This document shows, in pieces, positions 24,604 to 32,020 of a stretch of DNA of 40,803 nt (position 1 is the stretch's first letter; each line of letters starts with the position of its first letter). The notes under the pieces are model-generated. The model saw only the letters and a list, made by a program, of their open reading frames with translations. It was not told where the DNA came from and made no database searches. Where the stretch lies: the NCBI RefSeq assembly GCF_005889735.1, contig NZ_VCKY01000082.1, forward strand, positions 1 to 40,803. The letters are read 5' to 3'. The DNA is from Nonomuraea turkmeniaca (lineage in GTDB: Bacteria; Actinomycetota; Actinomycetes; Streptosporangiales; Streptosporangiaceae). The position numbers and the translations under genes were made by a program.

Positions 24604-24634
24604 AGGGTCGCCCTTAGAGTGCGCTCTAAGTCAA
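24604..24634 (-). promoter_or_regulatory. MerR-type promoter with 19-base spacer and dyad operator
   Basis: On the minus strand TTGACT (24634-24629) is followed after 19 bases by GACCCT. The long spacer is occupied by an 18-base near-palindrome CTTAGAGCGCACTCTAAG. This is the classic MerR arrangement in which DNA untwisting realigns the two hexamers. The -10 is a poor match, as expected for an activator-dependent promoter. Confidence 0.7.
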
Positions 24635-24654
24635 ATCGGGGGGATCCCTGTATC

Positions 24655-24685
24655 GACCCTGAGGGGGTACGCCCTACTCAGGGTC
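24655..24685. repeat. 9-bp inverted repeat in the MerR / DUF998 divergent region
   Basis: GACCCTGAG (24655-24663) and CTCAGGGTC (24677-24685) are perfect complements around a 13-base spacer. It lies upstream of both divergent genes and outside the MerR core promoter. It could be an additional operator or a weak hairpin. Confidence 0.4.
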
Positions 24686-24809
24686 ACTTCCGCACAGGTC
24701 AGCAAGGGTTGCCCAGGGGCGCCCCGACCTAAGGATTAGGGGGTGCTTCAGGGCCGCTTCGGGCCGATCTCCGATATTCGGGAAGGCCGTGTTCCACGAG
24801 CTTTGAGGC

Positions 24810-25430
24810 ATGAAGGGATTGCTTGTCAGTGGATTCACGGCCATCGGCGTCGGGACCGGCGCCATGCTGACCCTCCACGCCGAGGCCGGCCTCGACCCGT
24901 TGCACAGCGTCATCAGCGAGTACGCCTTCCAGGAGTCCGGCTGGCTCCTCCCCGCCTCGCTGACATTGTTCGCCGTGGGCTCCGCGTTGATCGCGGAGGC
25001 GATGCGCCGGACAGGCGTGAACCGCTGGATCGTGGGGCTGCTGCTGGCCTGGGGCGCGAGCATGTTCCTGATCGGCGCCTTCCCCACCGACCGGCCCGGC
25101 CTGCCGCTGTCCCTGTCGGGAGGCATCCACCGCTACGCCGCCTTCGCCGCCTTCCTGGTGATGCCCGCGGCCGGGCTGCTGCTGGTCAAGGCCAGGATCC
25201 GGTACGCCAAGGCGATGAAGATCCTGTGCGGGCTGGCGCTCGGCGCGCTGGTGCTGGTCGTGATCCCGTACGTGGTGCGCATGTTCGGCATCCCGCTCAC
25301 CAACGACGACATCCCTGCCGGGCTGACCCAGCGGGCCGTGGTCGTGACCGAGCTCGGCGTGCTGGCAGTGGCCGGGCTGTCGATGCTGCGGCACTCGCTC
25401 GTGGGCCGGCCGGTCGTCCGCCAGGCGTGA
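24810..25430 (+). CDS. DUF998 membrane protein
   Basis: 206 residues behind GAGG. Five to six hydrophobic helices are present. The early HSVISEYAF and central GAFPTDRPG with SGGIHRYAAFAAFL are the conserved polar motifs of DUF998 (Frag1/DRAM-like membrane fold). Function is unknown. It is followed after 27 bases by a universal stress protein on the same strand. Confidence 0.8.
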   Translation: MKGLLVSGFTAIGVGTGAMLTLHAEAGLDPLHSVISEYAFQESGWLLPASLTLFAVGSALIAEAMRRTGVNRWIVGLLLAWGASMFLIGAFPTDRPGLPLSLSGGIHRYAAFAAFLVMPAAGLLLVKARIRYAKAMKILCGLALGALVLVVIPYVVRMFGIPLTNDDIPAGLTQRAVVVTELGVLAVAGLSMLRHSLVGRPVVRQA

Positions 25431-25457
25431 AAACCGCCCTAGGGGAAGGGGGCTGAC

Positions 25458-25916
25458 ATGACGATTCTGATCGCGTACGACGGATCCGACGACGCCAAGG
25501 CGGCGATCGCCTTCGCGGGCCGAATCTTGAAAGGGGAGTCCGCTGTCGTGCTGACGGTGTGGGAGCGGCTCGCGATGACCTCGGCCAGGGCGTCGGCCGG
25601 GCTCATGATGACCATCGACGGCGACATGGCCGGGGACGAGGCGATCGGCGAGGCGATGCGGAAGCTGGCGCGGCACGGCGCCGACCTGGCCCGGGAGGCC
25701 GGGCTGGACGCCGTTCCGCGGTGTGAGGCGGACTCGGTGGCGGTGTGGGCGACGATCGTGGACGTGGCGGACGAGATCGACGCCACGCTCATCGTGACGG
25801 GAACCCGGGGGCTGGGCGGGGTGCGCTCGATGCTGCTCGGCAGCACGTCCGACCGGGTCCTGCATCACACGCACCGGCCGGTCCTGGTGGTGCCCTCCCC
25901 GCAGACCGACCGCTGA
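25458..25916 (+). CDS. universal stress protein (UspA family)
   Basis: 152 residues behind GGAAGGGGG. The fold begins ILIAYDGSDDAKAAIAFA and ends with the ATP-binding motif G-x2-G-x9-G-S (GTRGLGGVRSMLLGSTSDRV) and HRPVLVVP. This marks an ATP-binding single-domain Usp. Expression is usually stress-linked. It may form an operon with the DUF998 gene and precedes the APC permease by 87 bases. Confidence 0.9.
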   Translation: MTILIAYDGSDDAKAAIAFAGRILKGESAVVLTVWERLAMTSARASAGLMMTIDGDMAGDEAIGEAMRKLARHGADLAREAGLDAVPRCEADSVAVWATIVDVADEIDATLIVTGTRGLGGVRSMLLGSTSDRVLHHTHRPVLVVPSPQTDR

Positions 25917-26003
25917 CCGGCCCGCCGCTGAGGTTCGTTCCGGCTTTTGTTCCGGTGTGTTCGGCCCGCTGTAACCCTTCTCCCGCTTCGCGTTGTCGGT
26001 GGG

Positions 26004-27335
26004 ATGCGGCAGAGTGGGGCTCGATCGGCGGAGGAGGCGGGGGCGTTGCCCGAGGAGCTGGCGCGGCGGCTGGGCACCACGGACGCGGTGGTCGTGGGGC
26101 TGAGCGCGATGATCGGCGCGGGCGTGTTCGCCGCGCTCGCGCCCGCCGCGGAGGCCGCCGGCTACTGGCTGCTGGCCTCACTCGCGGTCGCCGCCGTCGT
26201 GGCCTACTGCAACGCCACGTCCTCCGCTCGCCTGGCCGCCCGCTATCCCGAGTCGGGCGGCACATACGTCTACGGCCGGCGGCGGCTCGGGCCGCTGTGG
26301 GGCTACCTGGCGGGCTGGGGTTTCACCGTCGGCAAGACCGCCTCCTGCGCGGCGATGGCCCTCACCTTCGGCGCCTACGTCGCCCCCGGCCTGGCCAGGC
26401 CCCTCGCGATCGCCGCCGTCGTGGCGCTGACGGTGCTCAACCTCTACGGTGTGCGGCGCTCGGCCTGGGTGGCCAAGATGATCGTGGCCTTCGTGCTGGC
26501 CGTGCTGGCCGCGGTGATCGTCGTGGGCTTCACCGGGGACTCGACGGTCACCTTCGGCTGGTTCGCCCACACGCCGCCGGCCGAGCCCTTTCTCACCACG
26601 TCGCTTGCCATCGGCACGGCGCCCGCCGGTGTCGACGCGTGGGGCGTGCTGCAGGCGGCCGGGCTGCTGTTCTTCGCGTTCGCCGGATACGCCAGGATCG
26701 CCACGCTCGGCGAGGAGGTCCGCGACCCGGCCCGCACCATCCCCAGGGCGGTGAGCATCGCGCTGGGCATCACGCTCGTCGTCTACGCACTGGTCGCGAT
26801 GGGGGCGCTCCGCGTGCTCCAGCCCGAGCTGCTGGCCCGATCCGCGGCGCCGCTGATCGACCTCGTCAACGAAGGCGGGGCCGGATGGCTGGCGCCGGTC
26901 GTGGGGGCGGGCGCCGCGGTGGCCGCGCTCGGCGCGCTGCTGGCGCTGTTGCTCGGCGTCTCCCGTACGGTGCTGGCCATGGCACGCGAGCGGGACCTGC
27001 CCGGCGTGCTGGCCGCCGTGGACCCGGTGCGGCAGACGCCGCGGCGGGCCGAGGCGGCGGTCGGGGTCGCGGTCATCGTGCTGCTGCTTGTGGCCGACCT
27101 GCGGGGCGCGATCGGGTTCTCGTCGTTCGGTGTGCTCGTCTACTACGCCATCGCCAACGCGTGCGCGTTCACGCTGACCCGGGAGGAGGGCGCGCCGCCG
27201 AAGGTGGTGCCCGTCCTGGGGCTGGGGTTGTGCTTGGTGCTGGCGGCCACGTTGCCGGCGGCGTCCGTGCTGGCGGGCCTGGCGGTGTTCGCGGTGGGTC
27301 TGGTGATCTGGCTGGCCCGCCACCGCTCCCGCTGA
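26004..27335 (+). CDS. APC superfamily amino-acid permease
   Basis: 443 residues from ATG 26004 (MRQSGARSAEEAG). Twelve hydrophobic helices are present. Helix 1 carries the unwound GLSAMIGAGVFAAL substrate motif. YPESGGTYVYGRRRLGPLWGYL and FFAFAGYARIATLGEEVRDP (each typical of the APC family) are conserved. It is predicted to import amino acids or amines by proton symport; specificity cannot be told. The longer upstream frame from 25947 is unlikely to be translated. A 17-base tandem repeat covers its stop codon. Confidence 0.88.
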   Translation: MRQSGARSAEEAGALPEELARRLGTTDAVVVGLSAMIGAGVFAALAPAAEAAGYWLLASLAVAAVVAYCNATSSARLAARYPESGGTYVYGRRRLGPLWGYLAGWGFTVGKTASCAAMALTFGAYVAPGLARPLAIAAVVALTVLNLYGVRRSAWVAKMIVAFVLAVLAAVIVVGFTGDSTVTFGWFAHTPPAEPFLTTSLAIGTAPAGVDAWGVLQAAGLLFFAFAGYARIATLGEEVRDPARTIPRAVSIALGITLVVYALVAMGALRVLQPELLARSAAPLIDLVNEGGAGWLAPVVGAGAAVAALGALLALLLGVSRTVLAMARERDLPGVLAAVDPVRQTPRRAEAAVGVAVIVLLLVADLRGAIGFSSFGVLVYYAIANACAFTLTREEGAPPKVVPVLGLGLCLVLAATLPAASVLAGLAVFAVGLVIWLARHRSR

Positions 27336-27357
27336 AACACCGCTCCCGCTGAAACAC
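27324..27357. repeat. 17-bp tandem duplication across the APC permease stop
   Basis: CGCTCCCGCTGAAACAC occurs twice in tandem (27324-27340 and 27341-27357). The first copy carries the TGA stop codon. A short 9-base repeat follows. This looks like a recent slippage event that left the protein unchanged. Confidence 0.85.
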
Positions 27358-27476
27358 CGCCTGCTCCGCCTGCTCCGCCCGCCGCGGCGCCCGCTCCCCC
27401 TGGGGCGGGGTCGCGGACGGTCGGGGGCGGCACCCGAGGTCGTCTTATCGGGTGGCCGGTGCGGCGGCGTAGTGGC

Positions 27477-27482
27477 TAGCAT
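27477..27482 (+). promoter_or_regulatory. candidate -10 element for the metG leader transcript
   Basis: TAGCAT fits TANNNT and ends seven bases before the ATG at 27490, so a transcript starting on that ATG would have no leader. No good -35 is visible at the normal distance, which is common for such promoters in actinobacteria. Confidence 0.4.
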
Positions 27483-27489
27483 GGCGGGC

Positions 27490-27522
27490 ATGACGATCTC
27501 GCTGGTGATGATGGCCCCCTAG
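27490..27522 (+). CDS. methionine-rich leader peptide upstream of metG
   Basis: ATG 27490 to TAG 27522 encodes MTISLVMMAP. An in-frame ATG at 27481 would extend it to MAGMTISLVMMAP, with four Met in 13 codons. Two consecutive Met codons lie three codons before the stop, where ribosome stalling would matter most. The stop lies inside the first of two stable hairpins, and the next gene is a methionyl-tRNA synthetase. By analogy with trp, leu and ilv leader peptides it would sense charged tRNA-Met. There is no ribosome site, so it is probably read from a leaderless transcript. Confidence 0.55.
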   Translation: MTISLVMMAP

Positions 27523-27571
27523 GGGCTTTCATCGGCGACGTCTTGTTGAGGCCCTGCGATCCGGGGCCTCA
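27514..27571 (+). terminator. attenuator-like hairpins between leader peptide and metG
   Basis: Hairpin A is GCCCC (27514-27518) with GGGGC (27522-27526), overlapping the leader stop codon. Hairpin B is TGAGGCCC (27547-27554) with GGGCCTCA (27564-27571), an 8-bp stem followed by CGTCGTTTCC. The 3' arm of A (GGGGC) can also pair with GCCC(T) at 27551-27555, the 5' arm of B, so an antiterminator that excludes both is possible. CCTC (27567-27570) can pair with the GAGG of the metG ribosome site, so translational control is also possible. Confidence 0.5.
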
Positions 27572-27603
27572 CGTCGTTTCCGGGGCCCTTGGGGAGGCAC
27601 CCG

Positions 27604-29007
27604 ATGTACATCACGACGACCATTCCCTACGTCAACGCCCGCCCGCACCTCGGGCACGCCCTGGAGCTCGTTCAGGCCGACGCGCTGGCCAGGCACCACC
27701 GGCGGCGCGGCGAACCCGTGCGTTTCCAGACCGGCACCGACGACAACTCGCTGAAGAACGTGCTGGCCGCGGAGGCGGAGGGCGTGCCGGTGCGGGAGCT
27801 GGTGGACAGGAACGCGGCCGCGTTCGAAGGGCTGCGCGGCCCACTGGATCTGTCTTTCGACTCATTTATTCGGACAAGTAGTCACCCAGGGCACCGTGCG
27901 GGGGTTGAGCGCATCTGGCGGGCGGTCGAGCACGATCTCTACCAACGGCACTACGAAGGGCTCTACTGCGTGGGCTGCGAGCAGTTCTACGCAGCGGGCC
28001 CCTGCCCCGAGGGGCACCAGGAGCCGCTGCAACGGGTGTCGGAGGAGAACTGGTTCTTCCGGCTCTCCCGCTACCAGGACGTCCTCAGCGAGCTGATCCG
28101 CGACGGGGGGCTCAGGATCGAGCCGGCCGCGCGGCGCAACGAGGTGCTGGCGTTCGTGGAGGCAGGGCTGGCGGACATCAGCGTCTCGCGGTCGGCCGCC
28201 CGCGCCCGCGGCTGGGGCATCCCCGTCCCGGGCGACCCCGCACAGGTGGTCTACGTGTGGTGGGACGCGCTGGCCAACTACATCACCGCGCTCGACGGCG
28301 GCGACTACGAGCGCTGGTGGGTCGCCGAGCCGCGCAAGGTGCACCTGATGGGCAAGGGCGTGATCAGGTTTCACGCCGTGTACTGGCCCGCGATGTTGTT
28401 GTCCGCCGGGCTACCGCTACCCACGGAGATCTTCGTGCACGACTACCTCACGGTGGCCGGGCAGAAGATCAGCAAATCGTCGGGCGGCGCGGTCGATCCC
28501 GTGGCGCTCGTGGACTCGTACGGTGTGGACGCCGTGCGGTGGTGGCTGCTACGCGAGGTGCCGCGCGTGGGCGACGCCGACTTCACCGAGGAACGCCTGA
28601 TCGCCAGGGCCGACGAGGACCTGGCCAACGGGCTGGGGAACCTGGTCAACCGGGTCGTCACCATGGTCTGCCGCTTCCTGGACGGCCACGTGCCCGGCCC
28701 CGCGGAGGACCTGGCCGGCGTGCCGGGCGCGGTGCACGACGCTCTGGAGGAGTACGACTTCCGCAGGGCGGCGGCGGCCGTGTGGACGATCGTCGAGGAG
28801 GCCAACCGGTACGTCGAGCGCACCCGGCCGTGGCAGCAGGACCGGGCGGGGCAGGAGGCGTCGCTGGGCACGCTCGTGCACGCGTGCCGGACGCTGGCCG
28901 TACAACTGGAGCCTTTCCTGCCCACGGCGGCGGCGCGGGTGGACGCGGCGGTGCGCGGCACCCGCCTGGCCCGGCCCAAGCCTCTTTATCCCAGAGTGGC
29001 TGGTTGA
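27604..29007 (+). CDS. metG: methionyl-tRNA synthetase, short form
   Basis: 467 residues from ATG 27604, six bases after GGGGAGG. Class I signatures are HLGH (15-18) and KISKS (288-292). One zinc-knuckle-like cluster is present (C122-x2-C125, C134, H138), and the anticodon-binding helical domain follows (DLANGLGNLVNRVV, WTIVEEANRYVERTRPW). The C-terminal EMAPII-like tRNA-binding domain is absent. It charges tRNA-Met with methionine. The upstream Met-rich leader suggests induction when charged tRNA-Met runs low. It may be a second, inducible copy beside the housekeeping enzyme, but the window alone cannot show this. Confidence 0.9.
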   Translation: MYITTTIPYVNARPHLGHALELVQADALARHHRRRGEPVRFQTGTDDNSLKNVLAAEAEGVPVRELVDRNAAAFEGLRGPLDLSFDSFIRTSSHPGHRAGVERIWRAVEHDLYQRHYEGLYCVGCEQFYAAGPCPEGHQEPLQRVSEENWFFRLSRYQDVLSELIRDGGLRIEPAARRNEVLAFVEAGLADISVSRSAARARGWGIPVPGDPAQVVYVWWDALANYITALDGGDYERWWVAEPRKVHLMGKGVIRFHAVYWPAMLLSAGLPLPTEIFVHDYLTVAGQKISKSSGGAVDPVALVDSYGVDAVRWWLLREVPRVGDADFTEERLIARADEDLANGLGNLVNRVVTMVCRFLDGHVPGPAEDLAGVPGAVHDALEEYDFRRAAAAVWTIVEEANRYVERTRPWQQDRAGQEASLGTLVHACRTLAVQLEPFLPTAAARVDAAVRGTRLARPKPLYPRVAG

Positions 29008-29067
29008 CGGCGGTCGTGCGGCGGGCCTACGTTGGCGCACACCGACCAGCCGGTATGGAGGCCCACC

Positions 29068-30045
29068 ATGCCCACCGTCAACACCGTCCGCGGCCCGGTA
29101 GACGTCGACGACCTCGGCCAGACCCTGATGCATGAGCACATCTTCTTCATGGCCACCGAGCACCTGGACAACTACGGCAGGGGCGCTTGGTGGGACGAGG
29201 AGTTCCGGGTCGCGGACGCCGTCGCCAAGCTCAACGCGGTGGCCGCGAAGGGCGTGCGGACGCTCGTCGACCCGACGGTGTGGGGCCTCGGCAGGTACAT
29301 CCCGCGCATCCAGCGCATCGCCGAGCAGGTGCCCGGCCTGAACATCATCGTCGCGACCGGCATCTACGCCTTCGAGGAGCTGCCGCACCAGTACGAGCAC
29401 CGCGGCCCCGGCCTGCTCATGGACATACCGGAGCCCATGATCGACGACTTCGTCCGCGACCTCACCGACGGCATCGCCGACACGGGCGTGCGGGCGGCGT
29501 TCCTCAAGTGCGTGGTCGAGCAGAAGGGCCTCACGCCCGGCGTCGAGCGCATCTGCCGGGCGGTCGCGCAGACACATGTGCGCACGGGTGCGCCGATAAC
29601 CGTCCACACGAACTCCTTCACACAGAGCGGGCTGATCGCGCTGGACCTGTTCGCCAAGGAAGGGGTGGACCTGACGAAGGTGGTCGTCGGGCACGCCGGC
29701 GACAGCAACGACCTCGACTACCTCATGCGGCTGGCCGACACCGGCGCGACGCTCGGGATGGACCGGTTCGGCCTGGACGTCTTCAACCCGACCGCGCAGC
29801 GCGTGGCCACGATCGCGGCGTTGTGCGATCGCGGATACGCCGACCGCATGGTGCTCAGCCACGACGCCGCCTGCTTCGCGGACTACTTCGGCGGCGCCTG
29901 GGACGAGGCCCGCGGCACGCTCGCGCCCAACTGGCGCTACGATCACATTCACGATGACGTCTTGGCCGCACTGCTGGACTCGGGTGTGACCGATGACCAG
30001 ATTGAGCAGATGCTGGTGTTCAACCCGAAGCGCTACTTCTCGTAA
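29068..30045 (+). CDS. phosphotriesterase-family metal-dependent hydrolase
   Basis: 325 residues from ATG 29068 behind GGAGG. The binuclear metal ligands of the PTE/PLL amidohydrolase group are present: H22-E-H24, the bridging carboxylated Lys K147 (AAFLKCVV), H180 (ITVHTNS), H209 (VVGHAGD) and D266 (LSHDAACF). Many relatives are lactonases or esterases with weak phosphotriesterase activity, so the true substrate may be a lactone. It lies 60 bases behind metG on the same strand. It is cytoplasmic, with no signal peptide. Confidence 0.88.
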   Translation: MPTVNTVRGPVDVDDLGQTLMHEHIFFMATEHLDNYGRGAWWDEEFRVADAVAKLNAVAAKGVRTLVDPTVWGLGRYIPRIQRIAEQVPGLNIIVATGIYAFEELPHQYEHRGPGLLMDIPEPMIDDFVRDLTDGIADTGVRAAFLKCVVEQKGLTPGVERICRAVAQTHVRTGAPITVHTNSFTQSGLIALDLFAKEGVDLTKVVVGHAGDSNDLDYLMRLADTGATLGMDRFGLDVFNPTAQRVATIAALCDRGYADRMVLSHDAACFADYFGGAWDEARGTLAPNWRYDHIHDDVLAALLDSGVTDDQIEQMLVFNPKRYFS

Positions 30046-30098
30046 AGTGGTCGACAAGCGGTCTCGATCGGGCGAGCAACGCAGGTAGGTGGAGTTGG

Positions 30099-30485
30099 GT
30101 GACTTCGGAGCAGGCCTTGTCGATCAGCCTCGGACTCCAGGGACCCTGCGTCATCGCGCGACTGACGGGGGATTTCGACTTCGGCTCCGCCGCGGAGGTC
30201 CGCGACCGCGTCACCAAGGCCCTTGACCTGACCCAGCCCCCGCTCCTCGTCATCGACATGCAGGCCGTCAGCGTGTGCGATTCCTCCGGGCTGTCTGTGC
30301 TGGTCTACCTGCACAAGGCGGTCACCGCCTCCGGCGGCCGGCTGCTGCTGTCAGGGCTCAACGGCCGGTGTAAGCACCTGTTCGCGATCACCGCGCTGGA
30401 CAAGTTCTTCGACATCCGCAGCACAGCCGAGCTGGCCATCGCCGAACTCAACGACGAAGGGAATTCGCCGCCGTTTACCGGGTAG
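30099..30485 (+). CDS. STAS-domain anti-sigma factor antagonist
   Basis: 128 residues from GTG 30099 behind GGAG. The SpoIIAA/RsbV fold is clear: VIARLTGDFDFGSAAEVRDR, PLLVIDMQAVSVCDSSGLSVLVY and GRLLLSGLNG. The phosphorylation site is in D61-S62-S63-G64, with S62 aligning to SpoIIAA Ser58. In partner-switching, its dephosphorylated form would bind an anti-sigma kinase and free a sigma factor. It is nine bases from a sigma-70 group gene, with which it is surely co-transcribed. No anti-sigma kinase is adjacent. Confidence 0.9.
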   Translation: MTSEQALSISLGLQGPCVIARLTGDFDFGSAAEVRDRVTKALDLTQPPLLVIDMQAVSVCDSSGLSVLVYLHKAVTASGGRLLLSGLNGRCKHLFAITALDKFFDIRSTAELAIAELNDEGNSPPFTG

Positions 30486-30494
30486 TGCCCGGGC

Positions 30495-31388
30495 ATGTCG
30501 GCCGAAGATCCCGATCTGCTCGGCATGTATCTGGAGCAGATCGGAAAGACCCCCTTGCTCTCCGCCGCGGACGAAGTCGACCTCGCCCGGCGGATCGAGG
30601 CAGGCCTGTACGCGAGCCATCTGATCGAGCGCGGCGCGAGCACGCCAGAGCTCGCAGCCGTCGCACGCGACGGGCAACGCGCCAAGGACCTGCTGATCAG
30701 GTCCAACCTCCGACTGGTGGTGGCCACCGCCAGGCGCTACGCCTTCCGGGGGCTGCCGATCCTCGACGTCATCCAGGAGGGCAATCTCGGACTGATCAGA
30801 GCTGTGGAGAAGTTCGACTACCGGCGGGGTTACAAGTTTTCCACATACGGGATGTGGTGGATCCGCCAGGCCATCGAGCGCGGCATCCACGACAAGTGCC
30901 GTACCGTCCGGCTGCCGTCCCATGTGGCGGAGGAGCTGTCGCGGCTCATCAGGGCCGAGCGGCAGCTGGCCGCCGAGTTGGGCAGGGATCCGACCGACGT
31001 CGAGCTCGCGGAGGCGGCCGACCGCTCGCCGGACCAGGTCGCCGCGTTACGCGTGCTCGGGCAGGACATAGTCAGCCTGGACATCCCGATCGGCGAGCAC
31101 GGGGAGGGCAGGATCGGCGACATGATCGCCGACGAGGACGGGCTGCAGGTTCAGGAGTCGGCCGAGCGGCGCGCGCTGAGCGACGAGCTCCACCAGGTGG
31201 TCACCATGCTCCCGCCGCGCGAGGCGATCGTCATCAGGCTCAGGTACGGACTCAGCGGTCAGCAGGTCCAGACGTACACCGAGATCGGTGAGCAACTGGG
31301 TCTGACCAGGGAACGGATCCGCCAGTTGGAGAAACAGGCGCTGAAACGGCTCAGGCAGGGAGGGCCGCTGCTGGCGTGGGCCTCATAG
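30495..31388 (+). CDS. group 2 (HrdB-like) RNA polymerase sigma factor
   Basis: 297 residues. Region 1.2 (LLGMYLEQIGKTPLLS), region 2 (SNLRLVVATARRYAF, VIQEGNLGLIRAVEKFDY, KFSTYGMWWIRQAIERGI), region 3 and region 4 (MLPPREAIVIRLRYGLSG, TRERIRQLEKQALKRLR) are all present. This is a group 2 alternative sigma close to HrdA/HrdD, lacking the long acidic region 1.1 of HrdB. ATG 30495 lies nine bases after the STAS stop. Pairing with a STAS antagonist is normally seen with sigma-B/F-like group 3 factors, so it is notable for a group 2 factor. Confidence 0.9.
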   Translation: MSAEDPDLLGMYLEQIGKTPLLSAADEVDLARRIEAGLYASHLIERGASTPELAAVARDGQRAKDLLIRSNLRLVVATARRYAFRGLPILDVIQEGNLGLIRAVEKFDYRRGYKFSTYGMWWIRQAIERGIHDKCRTVRLPSHVAEELSRLIRAERQLAAELGRDPTDVELAEAADRSPDQVAALRVLGQDIVSLDIPIGEHGEGRIGDMIADEDGLQVQESAERRALSDELHQVVTMLPPREAIVIRLRYGLSGQQVQTYTEIGEQLGLTRERIRQLEKQALKRLRQGGPLLAWAS

Positions 31389-31528
31389 CCTCATAAGGTC
31401 GACATAAGCGGATAACCGTTTCGTATCGGATCACTCGTCCCAAATGTGGATCAGTCCGCTTCCCTGATAGTAGTCGGACAGGTACGAGTCGCTGCCAACA
31501 AAGCGACCGTCTCTGCATAGGGGGCAGA

Positions 31529-31978
31529 ATGATCAAGAAACTTGCCGGCACGGTCTTAGTGGCTGCTGCCGCGACCGCGCTCATAGCGGCGCCCGCCAAC
31601 GCGTCCTCCGCCACGGCCACCTCCGTGGCGAGTGTGACGACGGAATCGGAGGCCACCCTCACGGCCGCAGCACAACTGATCCGTACGAGGGTGTCCTTCG
31701 GCCGGTGCCGCGACACCTGCAGGATCAACGTCCGGGTCAAGAACATCTCCCGCAAATACCTCTACAACGTCCGCATGAACGCGCGGCTCAGCATCAACGG
31801 CAGAAGCGTCGGAACGTGCACCGACTACGTCGGCACGGTCAGGTCCTACGGGGTGCGCTACGCGGCGTGCACCGTGCGCACCAACTCGCTGAGCAACGCC
31901 TACAACGACTACCTGGACGGTTTCACCGGCTTCAGGTACTACGCCAGGACGAACGTGTCCTACAGGTACTACCGCTGA
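31529..31978 (+). CDS. small secreted protein of unknown function
   Basis: 149 residues behind AGGGGGC. A signal peptide (MIKKLAGTVLVAAAATALIA, cut near ANA-S) is followed by a Ser/Thr/Ala-rich stretch and a beta-rich domain with four cysteines (GRCRDTCR, GTCTDY, AACTV). It is rich in Arg, Tyr and Asn (NVRMNARLSINGRSVGT, FRYYARTNVSYRYYR). I do not recognise the family. Sequence features suggest a disulfide-stabilised secreted or wall-bound protein. A strong hairpin follows its stop. Confidence 0.7.
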   Translation: MIKKLAGTVLVAAAATALIAAPANASSATATSVASVTTESEATLTAAAQLIRTRVSFGRCRDTCRINVRVKNISRKYLYNVRMNARLSINGRSVGTCTDYVGTVRSYGVRYAACTVRTNSLSNAYNDYLDGFTGFRYYARTNVSYRYYR

Positions 31979-31985
31979 GTGAGTG

Positions 31986-32020
31986 GCCAGGGGCCGCCGA
32001 CCCACGGCCCGGCCCCTGGC
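31986..32020. terminator. bidirectional 10-bp stem terminator
   Basis: GCCAGGGGCC (31986-31995) and GGCCCCTGGC (32011-32020) are perfect complements with a 15-base loop. It lies between the secreted-protein gene (stop 31978) on the plus strand and the 28-residue gene (stop at 32021) on the minus strand. It can serve both. There is no T tract, which is usual in high-GC actinobacteria. Confidence 0.65.

Noticed and set aside
26178..27491. Long minus-strand frame opposite the APC permease
   Set aside because: Low-complexity Arg/Gly/His/Gln composition typical of antisense of a high-GC gene.
27360..27603. SAM riboswitch or T-box upstream of metG
   Set aside because: The transcribed leader is only about 110 bases, with no T-box specifier/antiterminator motif and no four-way-junction layout. 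The Met-rich ORF explains the region better.
28549..30057. Long minus-strand frame opposite metG and the phosphotriesterase gene
   Set aside because: It crosses two well-supported genes and shows no recognisable domain.
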